A DNA stretch of 64,000 bases from contig JAGTTD010000025.1 in assembly GCA_018398585.1 (NCBI GenBank), positions 17,303,578 through 17,367,577 on the forward strand. The letters are read 5' to 3'. Below are positions 36,117 through 49,587 of this stretch, piece after piece (the stretch's first letter is position 1; each line of letters starts with the position of its first letter). Made by a program: the position numbers and the translations under genes. The notes beneath the pieces were generated by a model that was not told the DNA's origin, searched no databases, and saw nothing but the letters and a program-made list of their open reading frames with translations. The stretch comes from Simmondsia chinensis. Taxonomy: Eukaryota; Streptophyta; Magnoliopsida; Caryophyllales; Simmondsiaceae.

Positions 36117-36645
36117 AAATCCCCAAACCCGCTCCTTGTTTGTCCTCAAGCAAGATTCAGCTCAAACTAGCTAAAGATGAAAATTTTGGATCAAACATGT
36201 AATAGCAAAAGTTATTTGTGAAAAATGTTATCGGACATACTTGAAAGTGTACCTGAGAATAGAGAATGTTTATGTATCGTTATTATTGCACTGGTTTTAA
36301 CTTAAGTTCTCATGATTCACATCTTTTTACTGGTGCCTGATTAGAATTTCTGTCCCTTTTTCTTATTTCAAAACCCTCCAAATTTAAGAAGAATAGAGAA
36401 AACAATCAAAAGAATCAGTTATCCTAACCATTTACCGCTAATCAATAATGAAATCACAAGACTTCTCTTTTTCCTTTTGTTTTTCCTTTTTTTTTTTCCA
36501 CGGTCAGGCGTGTCTCCCTCAAACCCATGTAGTGACTTTTTGGCCAATGACTCCCCATCCAGATGGCTCAAGGCACTGAGTGAAGAGCACTCCTTGAACC
36601 TAATGGCTCGAGTCAAAGGAATTCACGGCCTAATCCGTTAGCACA

Positions 36646-36690
<45 letters not shown>

Positions 36691-37850
36691 TCTTCTAAGG
36701 TATTAGTTCTTATTACAGTGACCTAAAGTAGTTGATTCTTCTTAAGTTTACCCTGTGGCCCATGTAACGAGCTTTGGACTGGTAGCTCTCAACTAAGTTG
36801 GCTCAAGGTACCAAGTGTTAAGACACTCCTTCGGGCTTACTTGCTCGAGATACAGGGTCTACAAGAACTAACAAGTCACCGCTCTTTTTTTTTTTTTTTT
36901 TGAATCACTCAAGATACAGAGATAGCAAATGGATTTCAACATTATTAGGAGTAAAATGGTGGAATCAAAATTCCTAAAGTTATTTCCCCGCTATTACAAC
37001 CTAAAAAGTAGGATATGTAACAAGATTAAGGATGAAAAGTAGTAATCTCTCTCATGAGTTAAAAGATGAAAATACAGATGCAAAAGCCAGATTCAGAAAT
37101 AATCTCTTTACATAAATATTCCAATCATCATAGTACATCTCAAATTTGAACTTCAATATAAGTCACCATAATTCTATGCTAATTCATGCAAACAACACAG
37201 CTAATTTAAGCCAAAAGATGATAAAAGGACAATCAAAGGTTCACACCATACATTCCATCCCCAAACCTAAACCTTGCATTGTCCTCAATGCAAATCGACA
37301 AAAATAAGCACAAGCAAGGCAAGAAAAGAGACGACCTGAGGTGTGGCATATTCAACGACACGTGGTGAGCAAATCCAAAAACAAAAAGACAGAGGTAGCA
37401 AGCTGCAATCGAAGACACAGAAGACATAATACTAAACAGACTTGTAAGCAGTGTTAGAAATAAAGATCGTACATGTGTTTAGTAAAAGAGAAACAGAGTG
37501 AGCATGGTGGGGATAACAAAAGGATCTGCAATTATAAGATAATTCATGCTGAAAAACAAATTAAAACACGTACAAAATTAAAAGTAAGTTGGGTTGCCTC
37601 CCAAGAGCGCTAAGTTTGACATCTTCAATCGAACGCAATTTAGAGCACATTATCAACCCAAATTCGAGGCAATGTCTGCCATAGGACTCAAGTTGAGCCA
37701 GTAAGTACGATCCCTAAACCCAATAGCGCTCCTGGACCCATGACTATCAAAGAGGAAAACATTACCAGCATCAGGGTCGCGAATCTTTGTTCTACCAGGT
37801 ATAGGTGATGATGCGCATCTATTGACACAGGTAGGGACACGAGTACAATT
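36117..37850 (-). other. Gypsy internal non-coding region
   Basis: Immediately inside the LTR is a purine-rich primer tract (minus strand gcgggtttggggatttt). A C40 homopolymer (36649-36688) and several polypyrimidine tracts follow. No pol domain is readable in any frame. Confidence 0.6.
36649..36688. repeat. C40 homopolymer
   Basis: Forty consecutive C, the longest homopolymer in the window. Confidence 0.95.
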
Positions 37851-37859
37851 AACACTTTT

Positions 37860-38300
37860 AATAGAATCAGGCTTACCCCGACTCTACTAAAGGGTTAATA
37901 TCTTCAACCCTATAGCATTCTAACTCGTTCTTAGTCTCAGGGTGCTGAACAAAATTCGAGACCTTTAATTTTTCCTTGAGGTTTCCAAAAAACACCTCCA
38001 ACACTCCCATCCTATAGTGAATCATAGCGTTGGTTGTTGCTAGGAACGGTCAACCTAGAATAATGGGAGCGTTGTGCTTTTTCCTAGGAATATGGTCTAT
38101 ATCTAAGATAATAATATCAACAGGGAAGATAAACTTGTCACCCTTGACAAGTACACCTTCCACTACTCCACAAAGTACCCGCTCTGTCCTATCAGCTAGC
38201 TGAAATGTAACATTAGTTGGCTTAAGATCTCCTATACTCAATTCCTAAAAGGCTAGGTAAGGGATGAGGTTGACACTCACTCTTAGATCTAGTAAGGCTC
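37860..38300 (-). pseudogene. Gypsy protease (broken)
   Basis: The minus strand reads SIGDLKPTNVTFQLADRTER then GVVEGVLVKGDKFIFPVD and an end of HNAPIILG, the retropepsin segment following the active site. It is interrupted by stops on both sides. Confidence 0.8.
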
Positions 38301-38949
38301 TGCTAGTGTAACGCTTTCCTAAGACACATGGAACTGTAAAAGCCCAGGGGTCACGAAACTTAGGTGGGGCACCAGACGCTATAATGCTGCTCACCTTTCA
38401 ATGAGTCGAACCTTCCTAGGGATGTGAGCTTGTGCTCTCTTCTGTCTAATGCATAAGTCTTTGAGAAACTTAGAGTACATGGGAACATGCTTAATAGCAT
38501 CAATCAATGGAAAGTTGATCTTGACATTTTTAACCAAGTCCAGTAGCTCAGCTCTCTTCAGGTCATCCTTGTCCTTTGGTCCAAGAAGGGCCGTAGGAAG
38601 AGGAACGACAGGCTCAGGTTGGAACTAGCTGCTCTCCTAGGATTAGCAAGAGGTTGGGAGGGTAACCTCCCTTCTTGTCTCCTCTTCATGGCCTAAGCTA
38701 ACTGTCCTAGTTGGTTATCTAACTTAGAAATTGACTGTGAATGAGATTGGACCAACTATTGGTTTTCCTCCATAAAGCGAGCATATGCTCCCAAATTGAG
38801 AAGCGTATCTCCGAGGTTGGGGCAGAGGGTTAGCATTAGTAATTGGAGGGTTAGAAGAAGGGCCATACCTTTGTTCTTCTTGGAAACTGAGAAAGTGTAC
38901 TTTGCATACAACTCCTAGCGCTGGTTGCCTCATGGCTGGGTCTGGATTG

Positions 38950-39800
38950 GTGTTCTACTTCCATGAGAAGCTCGGATGGTTGTGCCACCCGGGATTATAG
39001 GTGTTAGAGTACGGGTTGTTGTTCCTCGAATACTCCTGAGTTGCATAAACTTGGTCTTGCACATACTCGGAGAACTGTGACTCATTTAAGCAACCAAGTA
39101 CAAAGTGATCCTCACCTGAACATATGCCGCATGGAGTAACACCATCAGATGATGATTCAGCTGCGTGAACTGGGTGCACTTTAGTATGGTTTGCATGTAA
39201 ATTCATAATTTTATCCATCTTCCTACTAAGCGTATCTAGTCCCGTGTTGACATCATTGTAAGGTGCTACTTCGTAGACACCGTGTGTGTTCCCTCTAACC
39301 ATCCTTGCAGAAAAGGCTTGGTCGGGGAATGTTTTCTCAGGCGCTCAAATAGTGTCCAAGTCTCGTCCTCATCTTGCTGGTTAAATGCTCCCCTGCACGA
39401 AGCATTAACCATTTGTTTGTTCAAAGCACTAAGACCACTATAAAAGTTTTAAACAAGAGCCCACTTGGGTGACTTATGGAGGGACAGCTTTTAAGAAGTT
39501 CTTTGAATTTGTCTCAATTTTCGTGGAACTGCTCCTGGTCTTTTTGTTCAAAATTATTTATAAGCCGCCTAATAGCCATTGTTCTAATTTTGGATCATTT
39601 CCAAGTGATGATTTCACCCCTAGGTAAGGATTGAAACCATTTTTTAGCTACGTCTTTTAGCAAAAACGGAAAAAGACGTAGTCTAGCTGCATCATTCAAG
39701 ACCCCTTGACAATGGCAGGTTTCAAAAATTTCAAGGAACGTGTTAAGGTGCTATCATGGGCTCTCAATCGGCTACCCATAGAAAGTGGGAAGCATGTTGA
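38950..39800 (-). pseudogene. Gypsy gag (broken)
   Basis: From the minus-strand start the capsid has LNDAARLRLFPFLLKD then AKKWFQSLPRGEIITW and a FKELLKSCPSISHPSG-like end (39700-39430). It then passes to the C-terminal part with a degenerate CX2C zinc-binding site (CGICSGEDHFVLGC) and NPYSNTYNPGW (about 39010). Stops and frameshifts separate the two parts. Just upstream (39831-39917) a ~38-bp unit containing tatctcacgatttcattag is tandemly repeated. Confidence 0.82.
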
Positions 39801-40677
39801 TGATCCCAGGATTAAGTTTGAAGTTAGCATTTTGTTATCTCACGATTTCATTAGTATTTTGAAATTGGGTGCCTTAACCTTTTGTTATCTCACGATTTCA
39901 TTAGTATTTTGAAATTGATAGTAATTTAAAGATTGAGTGAAGAAGAATGTAGAATTGAGGTTTTAAACACTTTAGAAGAGGGGTGAGAACTTCACAAGAC
40001 TATATAAAAGATTAGCTAATTAGTGTTAAACAAATACTAAGAGAAGCCATAAGCATGAGTGTGCTCTTAATGTGTGTGTTTGGTGTAATGGTCTTCTCAT
40101 AGGAGCCCCAAAAATATATCAAAAGGTTTATGAGTCCATTTTTCAATAATTAGCGATACAATCACGATACAAAGCAGACAACTCGAATAAATGAGCTCTG
40201 AGTCAACCCATATATGGGTGGAGATCAAATAGCAAAAAACAGTTCGAATAGGAATACAAGCAAAAACAGGCAAACCCTAAGAGCTTCTAGGGTGGATTCG
40301 GAAAGATGACAAACTGAAAGACAGAAATATAGGACAGGCACGCCCCTAATCTCTCGAAGCAAGTAAGGTGCTCAATTATAAGCAACTCAAAACTGTCAAA
40401 ACTCAGCCCTAGTTTTTTTCTCCATCTCCCACGTGCGCTCCACAGCGAGGAGCGTATCGACATCTTTTACATTATCACCCATTTTTCCCAAATTCCTCCT
40501 TTTCTAGTTGCCAGAGGCTTTCTCAGATCTCTTCACACTATTCTTGGATGACATATCTCTTAGAAAGTCTTATAGCTCCCGCTTAGCCTGCTCTTTCATC
40601 TTGTGCTTTATCGCTATCTTACCTATTTTTGTCGCATCCAACTTAGGGATCTGATAACCTGCCATCACTTCAAATGT

Positions 40678-41497
40678 AGGTTACCCATAAAAATGCATCT
40701 AACAATTCAATTCAACCCAATTAATGGTTGAACGATTTAAAATTTTATTAATAATTTAACTCTAAGAACCAAATTTACATAATATCAATTGTACATTGCC
40801 TAAACTAACACAATCAAAAAGTATAAAGATTAAATTGATATAATGGGCAAATTATAGAAATCTGATGTAAGCAACCCTATTTTTTTAGTGAAAAAATTAA
40901 TAATAAAATAGAGAAGATTACTTTAACCCAAGTAAAATTACAAAAAAAAAAAAAAAGGAAAAGGAAATGATTTGATTCAGTTGACCAAGGACGTCATCGT
41001 AATTCAACAAACGAACGCTGACTTCTACTGTACATCACTTTTAGGAGAAGTTTGTTATAAATATAATGTTTAAAAAAATATATATATATCTTAAATTTAA
41101 AATATTCAACCTAAATGTTTAATAATATAATAATATTTTAAATATTTATTTTATATATAGTTATTATGTATGTTTCATATATAATAGAATATATATTTAT
41201 ATTATTTCTGTTGTTATTATTTGCTTAGTATTTTTTTTTCCTTACATGTTATATTTTTTGAGCTCTTTGACAGTCGTTGAATTAAATATTTAATTTCTTG
41301 TATATTACTTTAGGTATTATTAAGCTTGAAGATTTTTTTTGTTACATAATATATGGAAACATTGATATATTAGATTTATGATTTAATATAAATATCAAAC
41401 ATACAAGATTAGAAAAAAATCAAATTAAAATAGAAAATTTTAGCATTGTTAATTTGTTGTTCAATGATATTTTAAAATTTTTAAATAAAGATAAAAG
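40678..41497 (+). repeat. INT 5' flank module (gamma copy, left part)
   Basis: Parallels 17900-18180 joined to 23830-24620. Landmarks are agagaagatta..acccaagtaaaattac, poly-A, gattcagttgacca, then the cttaaatttaaaatattcaacc block. It is cut by Copia-4 at 41498 and resumes at 49892. Confidence 0.65.
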
Positions 41498-41597
41498 TGT
41501 TGTAAATATTGGATATTTTTCAGGTACAAATTTTAGAGTCGAGTTTAGATATTACTAAATATTATAAAAAATTAAAAATTATATAAAATACCTATTT

Positions 41598-41661
<64 letters not shown>

Positions 41662-41966
41662 GAGCATAGGAGAAAAATATGACAAATGCCACACATGTGC
41701 CAAGGGGGGGTGACTCAACCCCATCTCATATCTTGTATATATATACACACTCAACACACGCAGAAAAAAAGAAGCAAGAAAAAAAAGCAAGGAAAAAGAA
41801 AAAGAAAGAAAAGAAGAGAAAAAAGGAAAAAAACGTAAGAGAGAAAAAAATGGAAATAAAATTATCTCGTTCCGTTATAAAATACTTGCTATTTTTTTCA
41901 ATTATATTTGAGTTTATCTTTTTATTACCTTTTTATAGAGTATAATATCTCTATAGTTTTACAACA
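41498..41966 (+). repeat. Copia-4 left LTR
   Basis: 469 bp, containing a (TA)n microsatellite (about 41601-41658) and a long A/G-rich tract (41760-41850). It matches both halves of the right LTR. Confidence 0.92.
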
Positions 41967-44900
41967 CGTTATCAGCACGAGCCTCTATCCAGACAAAGAT
42001 TATATAAGCTTGAGGTAAGTTTACCTTCCCTAATCTTATTGATTTATAATCTTGATTTTATTGCTCTTAATATATATGGCAAACTTTATTTGCCTTAGAC
42101 CCTTGATTTTGAGACCCGCCTTGATATTGTGAATCTTGGACAGTTAAAAGGGGTAATAGCGCATCCTTGCAGGATTGCGTCAAAAGCAATGATATTTCTC
42201 AGGCATCATATCCCTGAAGGATTGAAAGTTAAGTATATTACAGTAAAGGATCCTTACCTCCTTTGACTGAATTTAAAGGAGAGGTTTGATCACCAAAATA
42301 TGTGATCCCCCTAAAGCTCGCCATAAATGGATTCACCTGCGGTTGCAGGAATTAAAAAACTGTCAGCGAGTATAACTCTGCAGTGTTTAGTATTACCTCC
42401 CGGCTGCAATTATGCGGTAAAAATATTACTGAGGAGGATATGATAGAGAAAATATTCTCTACTTTTCATGTCTCGAATATGCTCCTGTAGTAGCAATATC
42501 GAGAACGAGAATTTAAAAAATACACAGAGTTGATATCTGGCTCCTCGTTGCTGAACAAAGCAATGAATTGTTTTTGAAAAATCATCAGACACGACCAACT
42601 TGATCCAAGCCATTCCCTGAAGTGAATGCTTCAACATACGACCATTAGGGACATGGTTGAGGTCGTATACGTGGTCGTAGTCGTGGATGTGGTCAGGGTC
42701 GTGGACGAGGTTATAGCAGCGGTCATAATAACTGGTACTTGGTACCCAGAATGGACCAAAATTTAATAAGTCCACTAACAACGATGAGGTGAAGGAAAAA
42801 GAAAAACTTTCGTTTTTCGTATTTTCTACTTTGCATATTCATGGCTGGTTAAACCGCCTACTTTTATTACTTATTCATGATTTATATGGTCGGCTATACC
42901 GCCTACTTATTATCAGTTATTTATATGGCTATATTTTTCAGCCAATCTAATTGATATTTAAAGGCTCTAGAAGAGCATATATCATATTTTCCGAAGAAAT
43001 AATATTTAATTTTGATATACCCGTTGGAATAGTTAACCAGAAGTTAACAGACCCAAAAGAGCTTTATTTTACGACATGACTATTTGAGTCATCCGGGTAT
43101 AAATATAGTTAAGAGAATCGTTGAAATTCTCGCACCCATCAAAGAACTAGAAGATTCTTATATCGGGTGTTTTAAATTTTGTTGAAGGCTCCGGAAGAGC
43201 ACATGTTATGTTCCTTGAAGGGACGAAACTAAACATAAGCGATGCTCTGTTTTCCAGCAGATAACAGAGAAACTTGATCAGTTTTCGAGATATTCGCCGC
43301 AATGGTTGTCATATTGAGACAATAAATGAGGACGATAAAGAATATCTTTAGAGTATATCGCTTACTTCAGGAAGAAAGAAAATAATAAAAAAAATTGTCA
43401 ACACTTTCTTCTGGGTTATATTATACTTACATAAACTCGATTGAATCAAATACAATGGTTAACCAGAAGTTAACTAATTGTAAAATGTTCACCCCGTGGC
43501 ATGATCATTTGGGCCATCCAGGTATAACGATGATGAGAAAAATTATTGAAAGTTCTTATGGGCACTCATTAAAGAACTTGAAGATTCTTTCTCCTGTGAG
43601 ATTTCATGTACTGCCTGTACTACTAAAGGCAAAAGTTATTACTATGTCATACTTAATTGAAATTGAGTTTGAGTCACATGTATCTGGAAGAATACTAAAT
43701 GGGACATATGTGGGCCAATCATTTTATCATATGGACCAATTTGGTATGATATTAATAGAAGCCTCTACCCGTTGGTTTCGTGAGTTTGGATAATACACTT
43801 GTGATGTGGCATTTGTGAAACTCCTTGCATAAATAATACGACTACGAGCTCAAGTTATAGATTGTATGATATTACAGGAGAAATTATATCCCAAGAATTT
43901 AATGATTATTGTATGGGATGAATCACCACATAGCCCACGTATAGACATATGATGGTCTTACAGATTTTCTGATTAAACGCCTGCAGCGAATAGCTAGACC
44001 ATTACTATTATTGCCAAATTTTACATGGGTACATGTTATGATACATGTGCAGCACTAATTATAGAACTCCCCAGCATAACTTGTCTCTGACAAGGTCCAG
44101 ATATATAAACCATCTATAAATACTGTATGTCCAAATTATTCCACCTCAATGAGAAAAGATGGGTCTATATAAGGGGACTTATAATTTATCTGGAGAAATT
44201 AACTGGAAACATTTTACAGCACAGTATGCTGATTGTCAATTTGACAAAACAGGGTTTCCAAAATCAGGGGGAGAAATACGAAAATTGGAAAATGAGAATT
44301 TATGTGGAATGCGTCATTGAACCAGAAGTTTGAAGAATTGCTCACTTGTAAATTATTACAAGCCAATTCATAGATGTATTCACTAATGGAAAGACAGTGA
44401 CCAAATAATGTCCCCACTATATATGCTCTTGCTCGAATTAATATCCCAGTCGAGTAATACTCCAATGCATCCACTGCATGCAAGAAGCGTGGTAAATTAT
44501 CGATTCCAAGATTTGAATCTAAAAGGAGCAATAGAAAAGATTGGTCCCTCTATTATGAAGTTCTTGAGGAGAAACACTCTGCAGAGATAATAAGATGTGT
44601 AAATGAAAATCCCTCAAGATTATCAGGTAGCTGAAGCTACCTAAGTCTATTATGATGATAAAGAGATCTCTATGAAATGTGGGATATAATGGAATCTAAA
44701 TTGATCAGACGTTTGTATATATAGTAGCTACTCCCTGATCAAAGAAATTGAAAATCTTAGACTAGTGTTTGCTCAAGAATGCCAATGATTGGCTAAAATA
44801 AAAAGACAATTTTTGGACCTGAAGTCCAAATGCCTAAAACCTATATGCTACATGTGAATGTTAGTGCAGAAAATAATGAGGTGGTGAAAAGCACAATTTG

Positions 44901-46500
44901 TAGCCCAAGGTTTATCATAGAGACCAGAAATTGATGGGACACATGAGAAATGGATGAATTGATCTGGTGGTCTCTGTATGCGTCATATGTATATATTGGT
45001 AATAGCTTATTTGTAAGATGATATTTATATGAAAGTCCCTGAAGGACCAAATATGCCAGAAGCATGTAGTTTAAAACTGCGGTACATATCTACTGAAAGA
45101 AATTTATGTTGATATCATCATAATTCCTGAAGAGCTTAAAGGCTGTTACGCGCTCAAACTGAGAACTCAAGATTGAGGATCTCGGAAAAGGAAATATTTT
45201 GTCTCGACCTGAAGATTGAGCACTAATATGATAGAGTATTACTTTATTGGTCAACTCATACCCGTATGGTAATTGAGTATTTCATCATGTTGTTTAGTGC
45301 CTCAATTTTGACCTATTCTGGTCCTCAATGAGGTAATGAATAAATTCTTGACCCCACCATACTTTGGTTTAAGTGACATATTGATACAGCTATCACACAA
45401 CCAGATACGGCCTCTTTGATCAACTTGTCACTAGTATGTGATATGTGGTTAAATATTTATCTCGATGGATCAGCCAACATACGCTATAATGTTATGTTAA
45501 ACTTGCAATTGATTTTGTATGCAAGTACTGGTTATTTATTTGAACCACACAAGGTAAGTAATGAGTATATGCCATTTTATTATATAGCTATATTGCTATG
45601 TTTTGGCAATCTACTAATAATTGCAGCTATTGTTGAGACACTTGCACTTTATGAGCAAGTAGAGATTGTGTGATATCAATACCCTTGATCCTACATATTT
45701 TAAGCTTCCAACGATAAGGGGGGAGTCCAATAGTACCATATGAAGATAAGTTTGCATTGTTCAAGCAAAAGAGAGTTCATAGAGCGGGTGCACTTCAAAG
45801 AAATTATTTTTACTCTCAAGCTTCTTAAAGAAAGATGAAGTAAATGTTCGCTCAATAACTTAGAAAAGTTATTCAAGAAAGCATCTACTACAAACTTTCA
45901 AGAAATTGGCACAAGATTGGCATTCGCCAACTCCGAAACATCTTTGATCAATGTGCGCCCCTGAAGAGGAGTTAATTACGTACTGCACTCTTTTTCCTCT
46001 GCTATGGTTTTTCCCACCGAGTTTTTTTCCTAGCAAAAGGGTTTTTTAACGAGGCAATTCAAGAAGCGTATATAACTTGGACAATATATATTTTCAAGAG
46101 TGTTATGTCCCGCACATATTTTAAGAAAGGCGACAGAACTAAGCATAGCCCACCGAAGTTCTTCCTTACACACGAGCTTCAGAAGATGGGTGAAATAGAT
46201 ATTCAACAAGTTAGCTTAAGTGAGAACCTAGCAAATCTGTTCACGAAAGCATTACCAACATCAACTTTTGAGAAGTTAGTTCATAAGATTGATATGCGAC
46301 GACTCAGAAACGCCCCTTACTAATATGTTCACATGAGGGAGAGTTAAATATGAGCTGTACTCTTTTCTCCGTCGCTATGATTTTTTCCCACTGGGTTTTC
46401 CCTAGCAAGGTTTTTAATGAGGTAGATGTATTTAGCATGGACGCTATACACTTTCAAAAGTGTTATGTCCCGTTATGATGGAAAATATCCAAAGGGAGAG
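41967..46500 (+). pseudogene. Copia-4 gag-pol relics
   Basis: Recognisable pieces in different frames: an RGG-type gag stretch (42660-42720, GRIRGRSRGCGQGRGRG); the GAG-pre-integrase motif (WHDHLGHPGITMMRKIIESS, about 43495-43555); and integrase traces (MILIEASTRW, about 43745; frame broken after). RT traces follow (DIYMKVPEGPNMPEA, about 45025-45065), then the RNase H end (GEIDIQQVSLSENLANLFTK, about 46190-46245). A 3' leader-type segment (ctgtactctttt..cctctgctatgg) is duplicated on each side of the RNase H piece (about 45980-46050 and 46355-46425). Confidence 0.8.
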
Positions 46501-46637
46501 TATTGTAAATATTGAATATTTTTCGGGTACAAATTTTAGAGTCGAGTTTGGATATTACTAAATATTATAAAAAATTAAAAATTATGTAAAATACTTATTT
46601 ATATATATATATACAAATACATATATATAAATGGATA
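46501..46637 (+). repeat. Copia-4 right LTR, first part
   Basis: Begins tattgtaaatattgaat (the TG has become TA) and stops exactly where the Helitron begins. Confidence 0.9.
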
Positions 46638-49587
46638 CTAGTTTTGTTCCCGTGCGATGCACGGCAGGTATTTACTGGTCAATATATTTTTATACGTGCG
46701 GTTTTTGCGTTGAAAAAATCCTGGCCTTTTTTTCCGCCCTGAACTTGCCATAGTATAGTGAAAAATACAAAATTTTCAAAGTAGGCCAAATCAGTTATGT
46801 AACTTGTTGAGTTAAATCGTTAACTAAGTTTTCTTACCTGGTAGATGCTTTTGTGTTCTTTGTTTCTCAAGTCTTACTTGTGTAGTTAGAGAAGCAGGAG
46901 CTCAAACTGTTAATAGGTCAAATCTCTTAGGTAATGTTGTTGCCTAAAATAGAACTTATCGTGCATTTGTTGATGAGTGCTGTGTTATGTACATATTACT
47001 AATGAATGCCATAAATATGTCATATATGGAATTCACTATTGGATTCTACCTATAAACGATAGAATTGGTAATACACACAAAATATTTAAGTGTAAATATG
47101 GATGTAATTTGCTTATATCCAAACATTTTTTACTAAAGTTTAACATATAACATAATATAAAGTAAACCGGGGTTTTTTGCTAGCCACAAAGTAAACATAA
47201 GGTGGAAGTTGTTACCATTTAGATAATACGTTCAATGCTGAACGGCTTCTCTACTATTGAAGGGGAATGGAATTTTTTGGACTTTCTTGTTAAAGGGTGG
47301 GTGGGAGCTTTAGAGAAATTTTGATAAGCATGAGGAATTTAAAAAGTGGATTAATGCTTCTTTTGAGTTTGGAGGTTTTGGGAATTGAGAGACTTTATTA
47401 TAATGTAAGTAGAGATTTGGATAATATATTTTATGAAGATGTTAATGCCAAAACTAATTTTACTATTATTAAAACATTGAAATTGAAAATGATAAAATTG
47501 TCTTTCTTTAAATGATATTTTCTCATGTAATTTATATAATTTACTAATTACGATAAACATGTAAGAATGTGAGGATTAAAAAAAGGAAAATAAAAAAAAG
47601 GAAAAATCCAAAAATTTAGAATTTGATAAATTTGGGTTTGACTGAAGTATATTAACTATTGTTTAAGTGCGAAAAAAATATTGAATTATATTACTTTTAT
47701 TTGGGTTCAATTAATCTTGGGGGTTGTACATTGTAATGACTGCAATGGTGCTATGCATTAATTATGATACAACCAAGCATTGAATTACATTAAAAATTAG
47801 AAATGTAGAATTTGTGAACTGTATTTTTTTAGTTCAATTCTCGGCATTTTAATTATTAATTCCCAAAAAAGGGTTTTAAAAATCATATGCTTTCAATTGT
47901 GTAATCTGCAAATAAATATAGTTTGAGGTTTTTTATTTTTAGAACCTGTGACTTTTAGTTTGAAGCAAATATTTAAAATTTTAAATAAATATTTTTATAT
48001 ATCTGCACCTGCCTTATACCAGTGTTGGGTACAGAGCCGGTACACCTAACCCATACGCACTACCCGCTCCACTTATAGACACTCACCTGCCAATTCCATA
48101 TTAATTCAGTATCTTTTAAAATCAACCCTTCAAAATTCAACGTTTCATATTCTAATCATTAAAAATATAGTTCAAGCATTAAAAATTCTCTTTAATTTTT
48201 TTATTTTTCTTGGCAAAAGTAAAATAAGCAAAAAAGAAATTAAAAAGATAAGGATAAGTTTGTGAGGATTAAAAAAAAAAAAAATTAAAATGATAAGGAT
48301 AAGTATGCGAGGATGGTAAAAAAGAAAATAAAAAAAAAGAAAAATCTAAAAATTTAGAAAGGTTTATATTATATAATTTTTATGTATTTTCTTCTCGTCC
48401 ATTTTAAGTGAGAAGTCATCATTTACTTTAAATGACATTTTTCAGTTCAAATAAAGAAAATATAAATAAAATATACTCATAATATAATTTGAGCATTTGT
48501 ATTCAATTAATTTTAGAGGGTTGTACATTGTAAGGACTTAGATAAGGATGGATAAGCACGCTTCAAGTTTTAAGTGTCCAATTTGAATACTACTATTATA
48601 AAGATAAAAATTAGTCCCTTGAAATTCTGGTTTAATTGAATTGGATTTATTTATTTTAATAATTAGAGTATAGGTTTTTTCATGCAATTTATATAATTTA
48701 CTAATTACGATATCTTAATATAATATTCATTGTGATACAACCAAGCATTTAATTACATTAAAAATTAGAAATGTAGAATTTGTGGACTGTATTTTTTAGT
48801 TTGAGGCTTTTTATTTTTAGAACCTGTGACTTTTAGTTTGAAGCAAACATTTAAAATTTTAAATAAATATTTTTATATATCCGTACCCGCCTTATACCAG
48901 TGTTGGGTACAGGGCCGGTACACCTAACCCATACGCACTACCCGCTCCACTTATAGACACTCACCTGCCAATTCAGTATCAATTCAGTATCTTTTAAAAT
49001 CAACCCTTCAAAATTTAACTTTTTATATTCTAATCATTAAAAATAGAGTTCAAGCATTAAAAATTCTCTTTAATTTGTTCATTTTTCTTGGCAAAAGTAA
49101 AATAAGGAAAAAAAAATTTAAAAAGATAAGGATAAGTTTGTGAGAATTGAAAAAAAATAAAATTAAAAGGATAAGGATAAGTAAGTGAGGATTGAAAAAG
49201 AGAAAATAAAAAAAAAAATCTAAAAATTTAGAATTTGGGGTGGGAAGGGTTTTTAGGGGGGTGGAACTTCTCTATATATATATATAGTATAGATATATAG
49301 ATAGTTCTACTCTTAATATATGAGATACCGGAGGCATTGTGGGCATTATTATAAAAGAAAATAAGTATAGATAATCATACCTGTTCCATTGTTATTCCTT
49401 TGATACGTTGAGATATAGTTGTACTACTTTTAGATTAATCTACAAATCAATAAAAAAAAGCAAAATAAGAAAAAGAGATTAGGGTTAAGGGAGCATTTAA
49501 AAAAAAGGAAAAATCTAAAAAAAAAGAAATGGACATTTGGATGCTTTTTGAGGAGGGAACAACTTCACAATAAGTATATAGTATAGA
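46638..49587 (-). mobile_element. Non-autonomous Helitron inserted in the Copia-4 LTR
   Basis: On the minus strand it begins TCTATACTATATAC (49587) and ends with a ccgtgcatcgcacgg hairpin, an ~8-nt spacer and CTAG (46638). It lies between host A and T without target duplication. Comparing the two Copia-4 LTRs gives the empty site directly: removal joins aaatggata to taggagaaa, matching aaatgagcataggagaaa. No Rep/helicase gene is present in 2,950 bp. The body contains two ~0.8-kb related units (about 47520-48310 and 48400-49220). Confidence 0.92.
47520..49220 (-). repeat. Tandem ~0.8-kb units inside the Helitron
   Basis: Shared landmarks are tttatataatttactaatta, gggttgtacattgtaa, aacctgtgacttttagtttg and gtgttgggtacagagccgg (in the second unit gtgttgggtacagggccgg). 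The second unit begins about 0.9 kb after the first. Confidence 0.8.

Larger units (their letters stand above)
34593..40677 (-). mobile_element. Ty3/gypsy remnant: one LTR, gag and protease, no pol
   Basis: Minus strand order is gag (about 39800-38950), protease (about 38240-38050), 1.9 kb of non-coding DNA, a purine-rich tract, then the 3' LTR. No RT, RNase H or integrase was found, and no 5' LTR; the left end of coding runs into INT flank at about 40678. Gag ends with the NPYSNTYNPGWHNHPSFSW block and the protease has QLADRTERVLCGVVEGVLVK. Both are typical of the Athila/Tat-type non-chromoviral branch. Confidence 0.85.

Noticed and set aside
41679..41945. 88-codon Lys-rich open frame
   Set aside because: It is an A/G-rich low-complexity part of the Copia-4 LTR, repeated at 49600-49836.
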